In this document: positions 1-15,428 of the stretch, piece after piece
How the letters are laid out: every line of letters begins with the position of its first letter
Position numbering within the stretch: position 1 is the stretch's first letter
Assembly (NCBI RefSeq): GCF_932526225.1
Contig: NC_064038.1
Span: forward strand, 3,968,001 to 4,032,000
From: Nematostella vectensis
Taxonomy: Eukaryota > Cnidaria > Anthozoa > Actiniaria > Edwardsiidae
Reading direction: 5' to 3'
DNA length: 64,000 nucleotides
Program-made: the position numbers and the translations under genes
The notes under the pieces: generated by a model
Seen by the model: the letters and a program-made list of their open reading frames with translations, nothing else
Told to the model about the DNA's origin: nothing
Databases searched by the model: none

Positions 1-1440
1 AATCCATCAAAAGGTTTGACATGTTTTATAGTGTACAGTTGGACCAAGCCATCAAAAGGTTTGACATTGTTATAGTGTACAGTTGGACCAAGCTATCAAA
101 AGGTTTGACATGTTTTATAGTGTACAGTTGGACCAAACCATCAAAAGGTTTGACATGTTTTATAGTGTACAGTTGGACCAAGTCATCAAAAGGTTTGACA
201 TGTCGTATAGTGTACAGTTGGACCAAGCTATCAAAAGGTTTGACATTTTTTATAGTGTACAGTTAGACCAAGCCATCAAAAGATTTGACATGTGTTATAG
301 TGTACAGTTAGACCAAGCCATCAAAAGGTTTGACATGTCGTATAGTGTACAGTTAGACCAAGCCACCAAAAGGCTTGACATGTTATAGTGTACAGTTAGA
401 CCAAGCCATCCAAAGGTTTGTCATGTGTTATAGTGTTCAGTTCGACCAAGCTATCAAAAGGTTTGGCATGTTTTATAGTGTACAGTTGGACCAAGCTATC
501 AAAAGGTTTGGCATGTTTTATAGTGTACAGTTGGACCAAGCCATCAAAAGGTTTGACATGTCATATAGTGTACAGTTAGACCAAGTCATCAAAAGGTTTG
601 GCATGTTATAGTGTATAGTTAGACCAATCCATCAAAAGGTTTGACATGTTTTATAGTGTACAGTTAGACCAAGCCATCCAAAGGTTTGACATAGTGTACA
701 GTTGGACCAAGCCATCAAAAGGTTTGACATTGTTATAGTGTACAGTTGGACCAAGCTATCAAAAGGTTTGACATGTTTTATAGTGTACAGTTGGACCAAG
801 CCATCAAAAGGTTTGACATGTTTTATAGTGTACAGTTGGACCAAGTCATCAAAAGGTTTGACATGTCGTATAGTGTACAGTTGGACCAAGCTATCAAAAG
901 GTTTGACATTTTTTATAGTGTACAGTTAGACCAAGCCATCAAAAGATTTGACATGTGTTATAGTGTACAGTTAGACCAAGCCATCAAAAGGTTTGACATG
1001 TCGTATAGTGTACAGTTAGACCAAGCCACCAAAAGGCTTGACATATTATAGTGTACAGTTAGACCAAGCCATCCAAAGGTTTGACATGTGTTATAGTGTT
1101 CAGTTCGACCAAGCTATCAAAAGGTTTGGCATGTTTTATAGTGTACAGTTGGACCAAGCTATCAAAAGGTTTGGCATGTTTTATAGTGTACAGTTGGACC
1201 AAGCCATCAAAAGGTTTGACATGTCATATAGTGTACAGTTAGGCCAAGTCATCAAAAGGTTTGGCATGTTATAGTGTATAGTTAGACCAATCCATCAAAA
1301 GGTTTGACATGTTTTGTAGTGTACAGTTAGACCAAGCCATCAAAAGGTTTGACATGTCGTTTAGTGTACAGTTAGACCAAGCCATCAAAAGGTTTGACAT
1401 GTGTTATAGTGTACAGTTAGACCAAGCCACCAAAAGGTTA
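1..1440. repeat. 45-bp tandem array upstream of the first PTPN9 exon in the window
   Basis: About 31 units of 45 bp, with some 42-bp variants, in a higher-order repeat of about 663 bp: the block near 20-610 recurs at about 683-1273. Each unit reads VQLDQAIK followed by AAAAG|GTTTGA, a donor-like junction. Read in that frame it leaves two bases (AG), exactly the phase needed by the exon at 1514. The peptide resembles what precedes TQRSGL in PTPN9 proteins from memory. I infer that units copy the end of an upstream exon plus its 5' splice site. Open frames here are by-products of a period divisible by three. Confidence 0.9.
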
Positions 1441-1513
1441 TATTCTTCTTTTAAATTGTGCACTATGTCAGGTGATATCTCTAGGTGATTTCTTTCTTAT
1501 GGTTGTTTTTCAG

Positions 1514-4500
1514 TCCACTTACTCAGCGAAGTGGTTTGGTTTTACTCTATGACATGTCAAACTCATCCTACAAGAACTTTGATTTTGACCTGAGCCAAAA
1601 GATTTTAGAATTATTAAAGGTGAGTTGAAATCTGCCTTTATCAATGAAACCACCTTGTGCAGGGAACGGTCCAGGATAGTGTTATTCAATTGTTGTCTCA
1701 GCCAACGCATTGTTGATAGTTTTGGCAGTTTGCGTCCTTCTAGTCCGGCACATATCCAGGGAATCAGGGGTTTCGTTTTTTTTAGGGGGGGGGTGCGAGA
1801 GCGTAGAAGGTCCACTTTCCAGCAAACTAATCCAACATCTCATGGCTTCAGTGGCTTAGAAAACACATTAAACAAAATCACAAATCATTTACTGGTATTC
1901 CTGGGAGATCAGCATTCAGATCCGCTAGCATCAGATCCGCTAGCATAAATGCAAGAGTTTACCTGTAAAATTTCAGAATTATCTTGCATTTTAAAGACCA
2001 AAGCATCCCTTAAAATGTTTGTTTCAGGTTTACCAAACCATTTTCCCAGTTACAAGCCCACGCAAGCTTTTACTGGTATTGACAAAATGTTGTTGAAATC
2101 GATGCATGGTTGCTGTAGCACGCACACCGCTGTTTTTATACAACCAAGATCCCGTTGCGTTTTCAAACAAAAAAGGGATACGTTGGAACGGGGTCTTATT
2201 GTGGCGATTCTGTTTTTCAGGGTGGCTATCCTGCAAGGCTGAAAAGCGTATTCATAATATCGCCTCCTCTGTGGTTCAAGGCCGTCCTTTTAATTCTCTC
2301 CAGTTTCCTTCGTGAAAAAATCAGAGAGAGAATCGAGATTCTGAGCATTGAACAATTACAAGACCGTCTACCAATAGGCACCATTCCCAAGTCTCTTGGC
2401 GGCAAGCTGAATGTGGATCATTTCTCGTGGTTAAATCAGTGTATGGCAGCTTATTCCGAAAAAGTGGGAGCCAATGAGGAGCCGCCGCCGCCGCCGCCGC
2501 CGCCTCGGGCAACGACACAAACTTCGTCGACCAATCAAACACCGTCTCAAACCGAGGTTTTACCACAGGGATCCCGAGCAGTGGTAGCGGAAGATTATCC
2601 GAAGTTTGGTGAGCCGGCAATGCGTATCATGGAGTTTCTTGCACACGTGAAGGGCCTGGGCAGGAGGGGCATCCGAAGGCAGTACCTGGAGCTACGTAAC
2701 ATGCCCGTAGAAGGGACGTTCCTCCGAACAAAGTGAGCGTAACAAAAGCTCGTTAAGATTTGCGATAAAAGCCTACATCAAATATGGGTTGTTAACCGGC
2801 AAAAAAGGGCTGATATTAACATTTCCACGACCAACTAGAAAATACTGTGCTCTTTGCAAACCAAGTTATTACAGCGCGAGAACCAAAAGCATGGACAGTT
2901 TAAAATTCAATGCCCCACACACACACACACCAATCAACTGCGTGTTTTTTTTTTCTATAAGAACAGTAACTAACGGCACCTATGAATAAAGATAATTTAT
3001 TTGTGGTTCATATGAAAATATTTGAAGCTAGTATATCTTTTTTAAACCGGCCCTACTAACTGGAACCTCTGCAAACTAATTTTTGCCTCCCTTGCGTTCG
3101 AGCTCTCGTTGTTATACTGTAGTTTATAATTGAGTGCTAAGCATTAAAGCATTTTCAGGTCGTTGTTGTGGTTTCTTTAAGTCCGTGTTAGCGTATTTCT
3201 ATTGTAAAATGTAGAACGTAAACTAGCTTTCCTTGCGGAGATTTAGATTTTTTTTCTGGCTTCATTGTGAAAAAAGATTGATTAAACTTTACCACATCCA
3301 TTTCCAGACTTCGTGCGAATCTTCGGAAAAACCGCTATACCGACGTGCTTTGCGTGGAGGAGACACGAGTGCCTCTGAGCCCTGTTGACGAGGACGACGT
3401 GAGTACCCCGTTATCAAGTAGCATGGGGAATAAACAACATTTTGAAATGGCTTCATGTATTTGTTGGTAAATATTGTCTAATGAAATTGTATGTCAATAG
3501 TATGTTCACGCAGCCTGCGCCCTTATTATATGTCTACTATGGCTTTTTAACATACTTTTTTTACTCTCTATCCCTAGTGCTCGGATTACATCCATGCTAA
3601 CTTTACTGATGGCTACCGTCAACACAAAGCATTCATCGCCACACAGGGTAACTATGAGAGTCCATGATTAATGAGACGTCACTCTGTAGGGTCTTATGGT
3701 TACTTGTGTCTGGTTCTTGTTTAGGACCCCTTCCCAACACCACCTCGGATTTCTGGCGGATGGTGTGGGAGCAGGGTGCTATGGTGATTGTCATGATAAC
3801 CAGGTGAGTTGTTACCATGGTGATTGTCATGATAACCAGGTGAGTTGTTACCATGGTGATTGTCATGATAACCAGGTGAGTTGTTACCATGGTGATTGTC
3901 ATGATAACCAGGTGAGTTGTTAACATGGTGATTGTCATGATAACCAGGTGAGTTGTTACCATGGTGATCGTCATGATAACAAGGTGAGTTGTTACCATGG
4001 TGATCGTCATAATCATCAGGTAAGTTTTCGCTACGGTGATTGTCCATGATTGTGAACTGTTACCATTGACTAACGACACATTAATTTAATAAAGTGGGAG
4101 GCAGAATTCCGTGCTTGAGTGAGGATTAGGCGATTTGCACTAAGAAATCACGTGACTCTTTGGGTGGAAAAGTAACCCGCGCTTAGACTTTTAGTGGCAA
4201 AATAACAACAGCAAAAGCAACTAATTTAGCGCTTACGAATCAGCCAGAACGTTTCTTATCAGAAAGGGCTTACTTGCATTGAAATATTTTATTTTTCGTT
4301 GTTCTCTTGCGTGACGGCGGGCGCAATCATCTCTTGTCAATCAGGATGTCACTTGATAAGTTAGCCCAAGTCTATGGAGTACATGGTGACATGACATGGT
4401 CCATCCCACTGTTCTCCTTAGGTGCATGGAGCGTGGGCGCGTCAAGTGTCGGCGGTATTGGCCCGAAGACGGGGATTGCGATGACCACGTGGATCTCCGT

Positions 4501-5904
4501 GTGCAACACGTGGAGACACAAGAGTACGAGGACCACGTGGAAAGGATCTTCACCATCGACCACGTACAGGTACACGCCCATGCACCGTATTACATGCAGC
4601 TACACGCCCATACTTCTTACCATGTGCAGGTACACGCCAATACACCTTTACCACGTGCAGGGACACGCCCATGCACCGTATTACATGCAGGTACACGCCC
4701 ATACTTCTTACCATGTGCAGGTACACGCCAATACACCTTTACCACGTGCAGGGACACGCCCATACACCTTACCACGTGCAGGTACGCGCCCATACACTTT
4801 ACCACGTGCAGGTACACGCCAATACACTTTACCACGTACAGGTACACGCCAATTCACTTTACCACGTGCAGGTACACGCTCATATACCTTTTCTTGTGTA
4901 GGTACACGCCCATACACCTTACCACGTGCAGGTACACGCTCATATACCTTACCATATGTAGGTACACGCCCATACACTTTACCACGTGCAGGTACACGCC
5001 CATACACTTTACCACGTGCAGGTACATGCCCATACTTACCATGTGTATGTACACGCCTAGACACCCTTTCATGTGTAGGTACATGTCCATACACCCTAAA
5101 AGGTGTAACACGACCACACCCCACCATTTGGAGATCATACACGCCTAGACACCCTGCCACGTGTACATAACACGTCCATACACCCTGCCATATGTAGCTA
5201 CACGCCCATACACCCTGCCATATGTAGCTACACGCCCATACACCCTAAAATGCGTAGATGATACAGCCCTAAACACCTGCTATAAGTGGTACACCCCTAG
5301 ACACTGTAGGTTTCCCTTATATTTATCTATGTACTATTTTAATCAAAATAAACATTGAAATCACCTACGTCGTTTTAACAAAATTACCAATCCTAGGGCA
5401 ACTCGTGCGCATGTGCGACTAACTGAGGTTTTCCTATAGACTGGTCAAAGTCGGACCATCATACACTTCCAGATGACGTCATGGCCTGACTTTGGTGTTC
5501 CTTCATCAGCTGAATCATGTCTCCACATACTAGGCCTTGTTCGTCAGGCCCAGGCTTCCGCGGTCCTGGCAATGGGGCCATCCTGGAAAGGGCATCCCTC
5601 GGGCCCTCCAATAGTGGTCCATTGTTCTGCAGGTATCGGGCGCACCGGGACATTTTGTACCCTTGACATCAACGTTTCTAGGTTACAACACGAAGGTGTA
5701 TGCGAGATCGTAAACACTGTTAAGTACTTGCGTACGCAACGCGCCCACATGATCCAGACCCCGGAGCAGTACGAGTTCTGCCATCTGGCAGTGCTCGAAT
5801 TCGCGCTGTCTCTGCCTTCTATTAACGGGGAAGACAAGCAAAGGATTAAAGAATTTCTCCACGCGTGGCGTAGCACCAGGGATGATGATAGCGAAAGCGA
5901 TTAG
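1514..5904 (+). CDS. PTPN9: PTPN9/MEG2-type protein tyrosine phosphatase, 3' part (7 exons)
   Basis: Exons 1514-1619, 2221-2732, 3308-3398, 3578-3647, 3725-3803, 4422-4569 and 5440-5904 join in consistent phase into 489 residues plus stop; the 5' exons lie before the window. The first two exons give the end of a CRAL-TRIO lipid-binding domain ([28 protein letters not shown]). A linker with eight prolines from a CCG run follows (about 2482-2505). The phosphatase domain then shows KNRYTDV, DYIHANF, the WPD loop WPDFGVP, the P-loop [10 protein letters not shown] with catalytic Cys at 5623-5625, and the Q-loop [16 protein letters not shown] plus PTP is specific to the PTPN9/MEG2 family, which dephosphorylates phosphotyrosine on secretory-vesicle membranes bound through phosphoinositides. 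Three introns hold arrays resembling the neighbouring 5' splice site. The family call is firm; the untested part is splicing through the arrays. Confidence 0.93.
3804..4055 (+). repeat. 36-bp minisatellite repeating a PTPN9 exon end and its 5' splice site
   Basis: Seven units of 36 bp follow the exon that ends at 3803. Each begins GTGAGT (the last GTAAGT) and ends with a near copy of exon bases 3779-3803, ending in CAG or AAG. Donor-like GT dinucleotides stand at 3804, 3840, 3876, 3912, 3948, 3984 and 4020. Reading through the first donor meets TGA at 3805-3807, so only the first donor keeps the frame. Confidence 0.92.
4570..5260 (+). repeat. 30/31-bp minisatellite repeating another PTPN9 exon end and donor
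   Basis: About 22 degenerate units of 30 or 31 bp directly follow the exon ending at 4569. Most carry CACGTGCAG|GTACACGCC, matching the real junction CACGTACAG|GTACACGCC. The exon frame stays open through the array to the stop ending at 5148. Use of a downstream donor in a 30-bp stretch would add ten residues per unit; 31-bp units would shift frame. Confidence 0.92.
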
Positions 5905-8840
5905 CTGAATCCTGGCAAGCCATAAAGCACCAACGCCAGGACCCTGCTATCCATCGACTGTGATTCTATGCTGTGATTGGTCCGTCCACAACAATAGCGT
6001 GCTGTTACCACAGGATGCCCATTGCAGATTTTGGACATGTGAATCCATGCTAATGATTATCTTTTAAATATTTAATTTTTTTTTAATTATAAGGAAATGA
6101 CCATTAGGGGCGTTGACGTGCCCCCCAATATTTCCTTACTGTTTCTGTATAGTGCCCCCCCCCAATATTTCTTACTGTTTCTGTATCGTGCCCCCCCCAA
6201 TATTTCGACGCCTGCTACTGCACTTCGAATTCATGCAAATGGTTATCTTTTATGGTCTAAATCTTCAAATAAACTGAGCTACGATGTAAATTACATCGTA
6301 GCTTTTATTCGCTAGAAGCTCGTCGAGCTAGAGCGATGTTTGTCTTTCATTTCTGTGTCGACACTAAGTCTTGTGACAAGCATTCCTGAAACCTGTTTTT
6401 AACACCGTGAAAAACCTACATCGCGCTTTATAATAATCTTGTTTTAAATACTGTCGTTTAACTAACCTTATTTGGAAGTCCGCTAAAATATTTTTTTTCG
6501 CTTTTTTGTCGCCCTAGAACTGTGTAAGTCGAAAATTTTCACGCAAACTTGCAGAGATTCGTGTTTACTGCGATTTTAAAGGCCGCCATTGAAATAAGGG
6601 CCAGGCCCTAGCCTTTCTTAGAAGATCACAGGATCCCCGCGCGCTCGCCCCAGGCCCTTTTAGACCATTGATTGATATGAAAATTGTAGTGTAGAGCCTC
6701 GACAATCCTCAGGTAAAAGCTGTTGGTTATGAAGCATTTTCCTTCATCTAAAACCAACTAGGTGAAGAAGAATAAGTCAGAAAACCCCCCTCTCCACTGT
6801 CTTTGGGGTTGTTGGATCAATTATGTAACGCTTTATGGATATTTAGGCTCATGAAAAAAACGCGCTTTCATGTAAAAATACAGGTGCTTATCGAACCCTC
6901 ATTTCCGTGAGAGATCCGTGATTTCCCGATTTTCCACGGAGCAAATTTGGGTTTAATCACGCAACACGAAAAAATAGATTAAAATACTCGAGAAGCGAAT
7001 CTTATCAGTGTTATTTTGTGATGTTGCGAACCACGAAACCTCGGAAATTGATGAACAATGACTTTCGACCTTTTTTCGATAAATAAATCACGGGGCGAAT
7101 GTGTTCTCCGTGATCCGTGATTAGATCCAAATTTGCTCCGTGATCCGTGAAAATAGGGAAATTTTGTTGTCGTGAGTGCGTGAAATTATCGTCGTGACCG
7201 GGAATTAACGAATTTCTTTTGCGTGAATCGTGATTTTAAACCTTGAAATTCGTGAAACGTGACATCTGGGTCTCGTTCCATACAAAATATTATAATCGTT
7301 TGCGTCTCTAGACGTTTCGACTATAGATTAGTTCGTCCATAGAGCAGTTCTTCTACAACCATATTGATTTCGCGTTCTGCTTTTTGCTGAAATTTTATAC
7401 TTTCCGTCATTTATGATCCATTTCGAAAACGTGGACCTTGACTCATGATTGCTCCACCTTTCAACGCCTAGCCCATGTGTCAGGCCTTTTTATCGTCCCC
7501 TATGAAGTATATACCTGGAAGCGACTGAAAATTCTGATCAACTCATTCCCGTGAGAAGAATAAGTTTTAATCGTCGGTTTAATAAAATGAGATCAAATTT
7601 AGGGTAGCGTATCTTTAAAAAGTTTTCAAATCATTATGCGATCACCAGCTCTTTTTTGTTAATCCACATCACCCTATTTATTATCATCCACTATTTTCCT
7701 TAAATTACTCCTTACTTAATTTACAAAATTTATTTTTTTGTTAGTTGCCCAACTTTGAACTTTGTAGACATACTAGCCGTAACACGTCATTGTAACTCAT
7801 TTTTAACCTGAAGAAAGCAGGTATTGGCCTGCCGAAATATCGTTTCAAAAAATCAACTTTGCGTTGTTGTCAACTTTTTTTTCTTATGTGTTTTTCCTTG
7901 TTAGTGGTACCCATGAGGCCTATCGACGGCTCGAAATAGAGCGTATTGAAATATTGGTGGTCCAGCCTGCTTCGAAACCGGAAATAATCCGGGTTTTTTT
8001 TATTTCCGCTTGCGACGCAGGACACGGTCGTGCAGAGCGACATGAAAACTGGCAAATTATATTTACAAGGTTAGTATGAGTCAGTGAATTATTTAAAAGA
8101 GTTGCATAGAGTAACTCTTTAAAATGTATTTTAGAAATTGCTTCAGCCTGATTGATTGCTTGACACTGGATTTGCTCTTCGGTGATGAGTAAAGCTTACT
8201 CGTTTCGGGGAAGGAAACAAGCCTGTTGTGAAAAAACTTACAACAATTTTCCTATTCACACACAACAAACGTGCAGAAAGTTTAGTGCTATTCCCCGGTC
8301 GGCTTTCCGCTCTACACGTGAAAGGATACATTCACACGCATTATATTGCTCCGCGAAATGATAAAAATGAAGAGAAACTTTTCGGCCGCACGGTTTAAAG
8401 TAGAAGTACCCAGGGGTGTAAATTATGAGCAGTCAGCTTTTTTAATTATTCAGATGAAACAATTGGTACGAAAATTACGAAGATTTCGTTACTCACAAAG
8501 CGAATAAAGTTCAATTACAGCACATACAAGTTCGCGTATGTCGTTAGCCGCAAAAACAAAGGCAACTTTGAGATCTTTTTTTTGTTAAATACGCTAGTAT
8601 TTCGTGCCAGTGTTTGCGTGTGAGCTTAGCACGATATTTTCCATCACGTGTGATAAAAGTGGTTTAGCATAATTCTATAGAAACAGCCCCCGCTTCTTAC
8701 GCAACAAACACCGTCTGATGAAACTTTCACATGTGCGTCACCTGACAGTTTTAGCGACAACAGCTGAGCACGAGCCAATGAGCGCGCGCGTTAGAATGAT
8801 CTTATAAACAACAATCCAATCAGCGACGCGTTTATACTAT
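5905..8840. other. Intergenic region between PTPN9 and the MAP kinase
   Basis: No supportable gene. It contains a possible polyadenylation signal AATAAA at 6268-6273. A fragment of a dispersed repeat lies at about 6093-6225, related to the MITE at 30135-30317. A stretch at about 6860-7260 repeats CGTGATCCGTGA-like words on both strands, probably an old transposon. A degenerate hammerhead-like motif (CTGAAGA, GCAGG/CCTGC hairpin, GAAAT) lies near 7812-7845. The rest is AT-rich single-copy-looking sequence. Confidence 0.5.
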
Positions 8841-8850
8841 TGACGCAATG

Positions 8851-8857
8851 TATAAAG
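8851..8857 (+). promoter_or_regulatory. Candidate TATA box of the ERK3/4-like gene
   Basis: TATAAAG lies 157 bp upstream of the ATG at 9014, a plausible distance for a TATA box plus a short 5' leader. The assignment rests on position and motif only. Confidence 0.4.
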
Positions 8858-9013
8858 CTATGAGTGGTTTTCCACTGAAGAAAATTCGAATTTAGACTCG
8901 CTGTACGAGCGGAGCTGTTACCGTTTGAAACAAGGGTGGAGTAGGAGAAAATCATATTTAAAACCACCCAAATACAGATTATTACTGGAAATTCAAACCT
9001 TCATCGAATTGAA

Positions 9014-12045
<3,032 letters not shown>

Positions 12046-12049
12046 TTTA

Positions 12050-13400
12050 TTATTATTATCTGATTTTTTAAATTATTTAAGTTTAACGTTTGCTTATTTT
12101 TAACAGCAAGTTATCAACAAAAATATTTTTGAAAAAAAGCTAAGAAGTAAAAGAGGTTTTATTAGAAAAAATATATATATATATTAACCATCTTGGTTTT
12201 ACCAAAGATAAAATTATAGCGGCTATTTCTAAAACCAAAAAACGTTTAGAATAGCCTTTGAGCTATTGCAAAATGCTGGTTGAATAAGGCTATTAATCAT
12301 ATTTATTTATGAAAAAAATAACGCAACTGATTTTAAAGTCCGCCGTTTATAATAAACCAAAATATTAGGTATAATGAGGTATGAATGGAGTGCATATAAA
12401 ATGAGGTAATAATGGATTGGGATGCTTGGCAGTCTGCTTGTAAATAAGCTGGCGCTATAATATTTATTACATGATAAAGAAGGCGCTGTATTTTTTAAAG
12501 AATAAAAGCGTGGAAAACATCAACAATTGTCATCATTACCTAACTGTCTTGGGTAACCTTTTTGGCTAAGGGGTTCTGTACAATTTCTTTATTTTCCCTA
12601 ACAAACTGAAAATGTTTCATGATACCATAAGATGGAAAACAAAATAATATGACGATATCATTCCTGTGCCATTCAAAGTTTGTATCTTCACTCAATCCAC
12701 TTATTCTATTTTTGGAGTATGACCAAGCAAAAAAAAAAAAAAAAACACGACTTACTTGTTTGTATTCAAGCTCATGGAATTTGCTTCAGGTTTTTTACCT
12801 TTTCAAATTCACATGACAATCATATAGTGATATTTTTTCCTGTAATAAGTATTCACCTATTTCAATAACAAAGTAATCAAATCTAATTAAGTTTTCGAGA
12901 TTCGAAAGAAGCCGTCAAGCAAGTAGGCTCCAGTGTCTTAGTAGCAGCCCGGTTCCTCGAAAGCAGGTTAGCGCTTCCACGGATAAATATGGTTATCTAG
13001 ACATTTGAATGGATAACAGCCTTATTTATCTCTGGGTTAGCGTTAACCTGCTTTCTAGGAACCCGGCCAAGCGAGTCAAGGACCATGGACCATGTTTGTC
13101 TTATTCCCAGCGCGACCATGACATTGCAAAATTTTTACACCAAAAATACAATTAACACTTGCAAAATTTGCACCAAAAATATCAATTAACACAACCGAAG
13201 CAAGAGTGATAGAAACTAGTTGAGTGGTTGATTGTCAATAGATCCCTTTACCGGGTAAGCCGTGGTTTGCAGAAGACTTGCCAAGTCTTACAGTATTACA
13301 ATTACTGACAGAAACAAGGACATTTTGTAAGTGAATTATGAATAAGACTACGAAAATCATTTTTGTGATAACCTTGACGCGAAATGCACCCTGCCTCCCG
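12050..13400. other. Downstream region of the MAP kinase, no gene seen
   Basis: AT-rich sequence with A-runs (for example 12729-12746) and no ORF with recognisable content. It probably includes 3' UTR and intergenic DNA. Confidence 0.4.
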
Positions 13401-13402
13401 AT

Positions 13403-13590
13403 TTGTTTTTGTTTCTCGCTCTCCCAAGGTCGACAGAAGCGTTCACGTGATTGTTATGTCCGTCTCCTGTTTTGTTTCTCGCTCTCCCAAGGTCGACAGA
13501 AGCGTTCACGTGATTGTTATGCCCGTCTCATGATTTGCTTTTGTTTCTCGCTCTCCCAAGGCCGAAAGAAGCGTTCATGTGGTCGTTAGG
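13403..13590. repeat. Three tandem copies of a 61-65-bp unit
   Basis: Units share TTTCTCGCTCTCCCAAGG, a GTCGACAGAAGCGTTCACGTG-type segment and a pyrimidine tail. A long G-run lies just downstream at about 13605-13641. Confidence 0.8.
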
Positions 13591-14408
13591 GAAAGGTCGT
13601 GATTTATCGGGGGCGGGGGGGGGGGGGGGGGGGGGGGGGGCTGCTAGGTTGAATTTTTTTCTGGTTAAATATATTGTCCCTCCCCCAATCTAAAGCACAA
13701 AAATGGTGACCCTCCCCCCAAAATGCGACCAAAAATTAAGACCCTCCCACAGAACATATGTGTAAGCGCAGAGCTCACAAATGTAATAAATTTCAACAAT
13801 TGTAACGCCAGTAAGGACGATGTACACTAAAAACCAGCGAGAATAAACGTGAATCTATTTCAGGAAACAAGCCGAGACTACAAGCAAAACAAGATGGCCG
13901 GAACCGAAAGACCCAGCTCGCGGGACACCAGCAGTATCACAACTAGTCTATGCACAAATTAACTACAACTTCAGACAATTGAACATTACCCAGAAGACCC
14001 TGGAGAAGAGGCCCAGGGGGGTTCTTACCATGTTAACCTGATAGGGATGCTTGTCGTATTTTAAATTGGGCCTCAGGTATTTTTAGGGGGTATCCGAGAA
14101 AAAATTAGGCTTTTCTCTTAGAAATTGTATTTTTAAAGCTTCCTAATAAGGACGAAACAGCTGTCCATGGTTGCCGAACTGCACGGGTAATAGACTGTGC
14201 TAACGTCCCATCTTGGCCCGACTGGTGCCAATGTGTGTATGCTAGTGTGCTTTTAAAGTCCACATTTATGTATACATACTCGCAAGGATAGTTTGGCTAT
14301 CCGACGGAGTTTTAGACTAGCAAAGGTCGCATGCGTGATCCGCACAATTGGCATCACGCTAGCCCGGTCGCAGCTCTAGATCCCACATGGGTCTAAGCTG
14401 TGGTTTAA

Positions 14409-15360
14409 CCCATTGACTCCTGGCTTTTTTGGAGCTGAATTTACAAAAAACAGACTGAAAACAGATACCTCCCCCCTATTCTGAGTTTTATACAGCCCGT
14501 CAAAGTCAAACAGCTGCATCTAGTCAGCGGTATCCAAGCTTTCCAACAGTGCTTTGCGGTCCCCACTTTTAATCCCTCGTCAGCACAAGTTGATGGTTGC
14601 TTGTATTTTTCATCAAAAATACAGCTATGAGCATATTAGGAGAGTGTCTCAGGACATCATGAAGTCTTTTGGGGCATAATTGAGTGCTTTGCTTATGGAT
14701 ATTTGCAAGCAAAGGTGGATTCGTGATGATTTTTTCTTGTTTGGCTTTGCCTGGATGAGAAAATAATTTTCTAATGAATCACCACAGCTCTCCTAAATGC
14801 TGTCTTTTCTGAAACCAAATTGTTCCAAAATTGTTTACACTGCCATTCTGGGTCTGTAGGACCTGGAATTGATTCGTTTGGCTTCGGGGTGAAAAGACTT
14901 ATAAAAAAACATCTGACTTTTCTGAATTTTCCCCTGGATCTCCCAGAATGCTTTGCAATACGTAAAGATATTTTCGTGGTTGTACAATCCTTCAAGGAAT
15001 GGACATTGTGTTTTGAGGCCAAGGAAATGTACATGGAGGATCAGAATAAAGGTATCTATTTGTGTCTTGAGCTGTGTTTGCTGATCTCTCTCCCTTGTGT
15101 GGTATTTTGAGCGTTTTATTGAGAGGGGTGATTCTGCTTTTCTCTCCTTGTTCGGTTTTAGATTTGTCAAAGAACCTGTGCTATTATTTGGCTTAAGCGT
15201 AGATGCCAACACCTTGGTTGGATGCATATCTGCAAGGCCATTTATCCCTTAGACTGATGCCTGAGTATCTTCATCTTGTTGTGTTTATTTTGAATTTATG
15301 AATTTTTTGGGTTGTGGGTACTTTTCAAAGCCGGTACAGGCCGGTTGAGGGGTCAATGTG
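14409..15360. mobile_element. Non-autonomous piggyBac-like element
   Basis: The segment is bordered by TTAA on both sides (14405-14408 and 15361-15364). It has short imperfect terminal inverted repeats: CCCATTGACTCC at the left, and CACATTGACCCC when the right end is read inwards. TTAA target duplication is diagnostic of piggyBac-type transposition. Small ORFs at 14771-15227 are not recognisable, and no transposase is seen. Confidence 0.65.
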
Positions 15361-15428
15361 TTAAAACACTTCGTACGAGTCGAAGTCGCCCTGCAGTTTT
15401 TTGCCGATGAAGTTTAACTGAGGCAAAC

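Noticed and set aside
7812-7845. Hammerhead ribozyme
   Set aside because: CTGAAGA and GAAAT are present with a 5-bp hairpin, but the closing G-C of stem II and a stem III are missing; at best a decayed copy.
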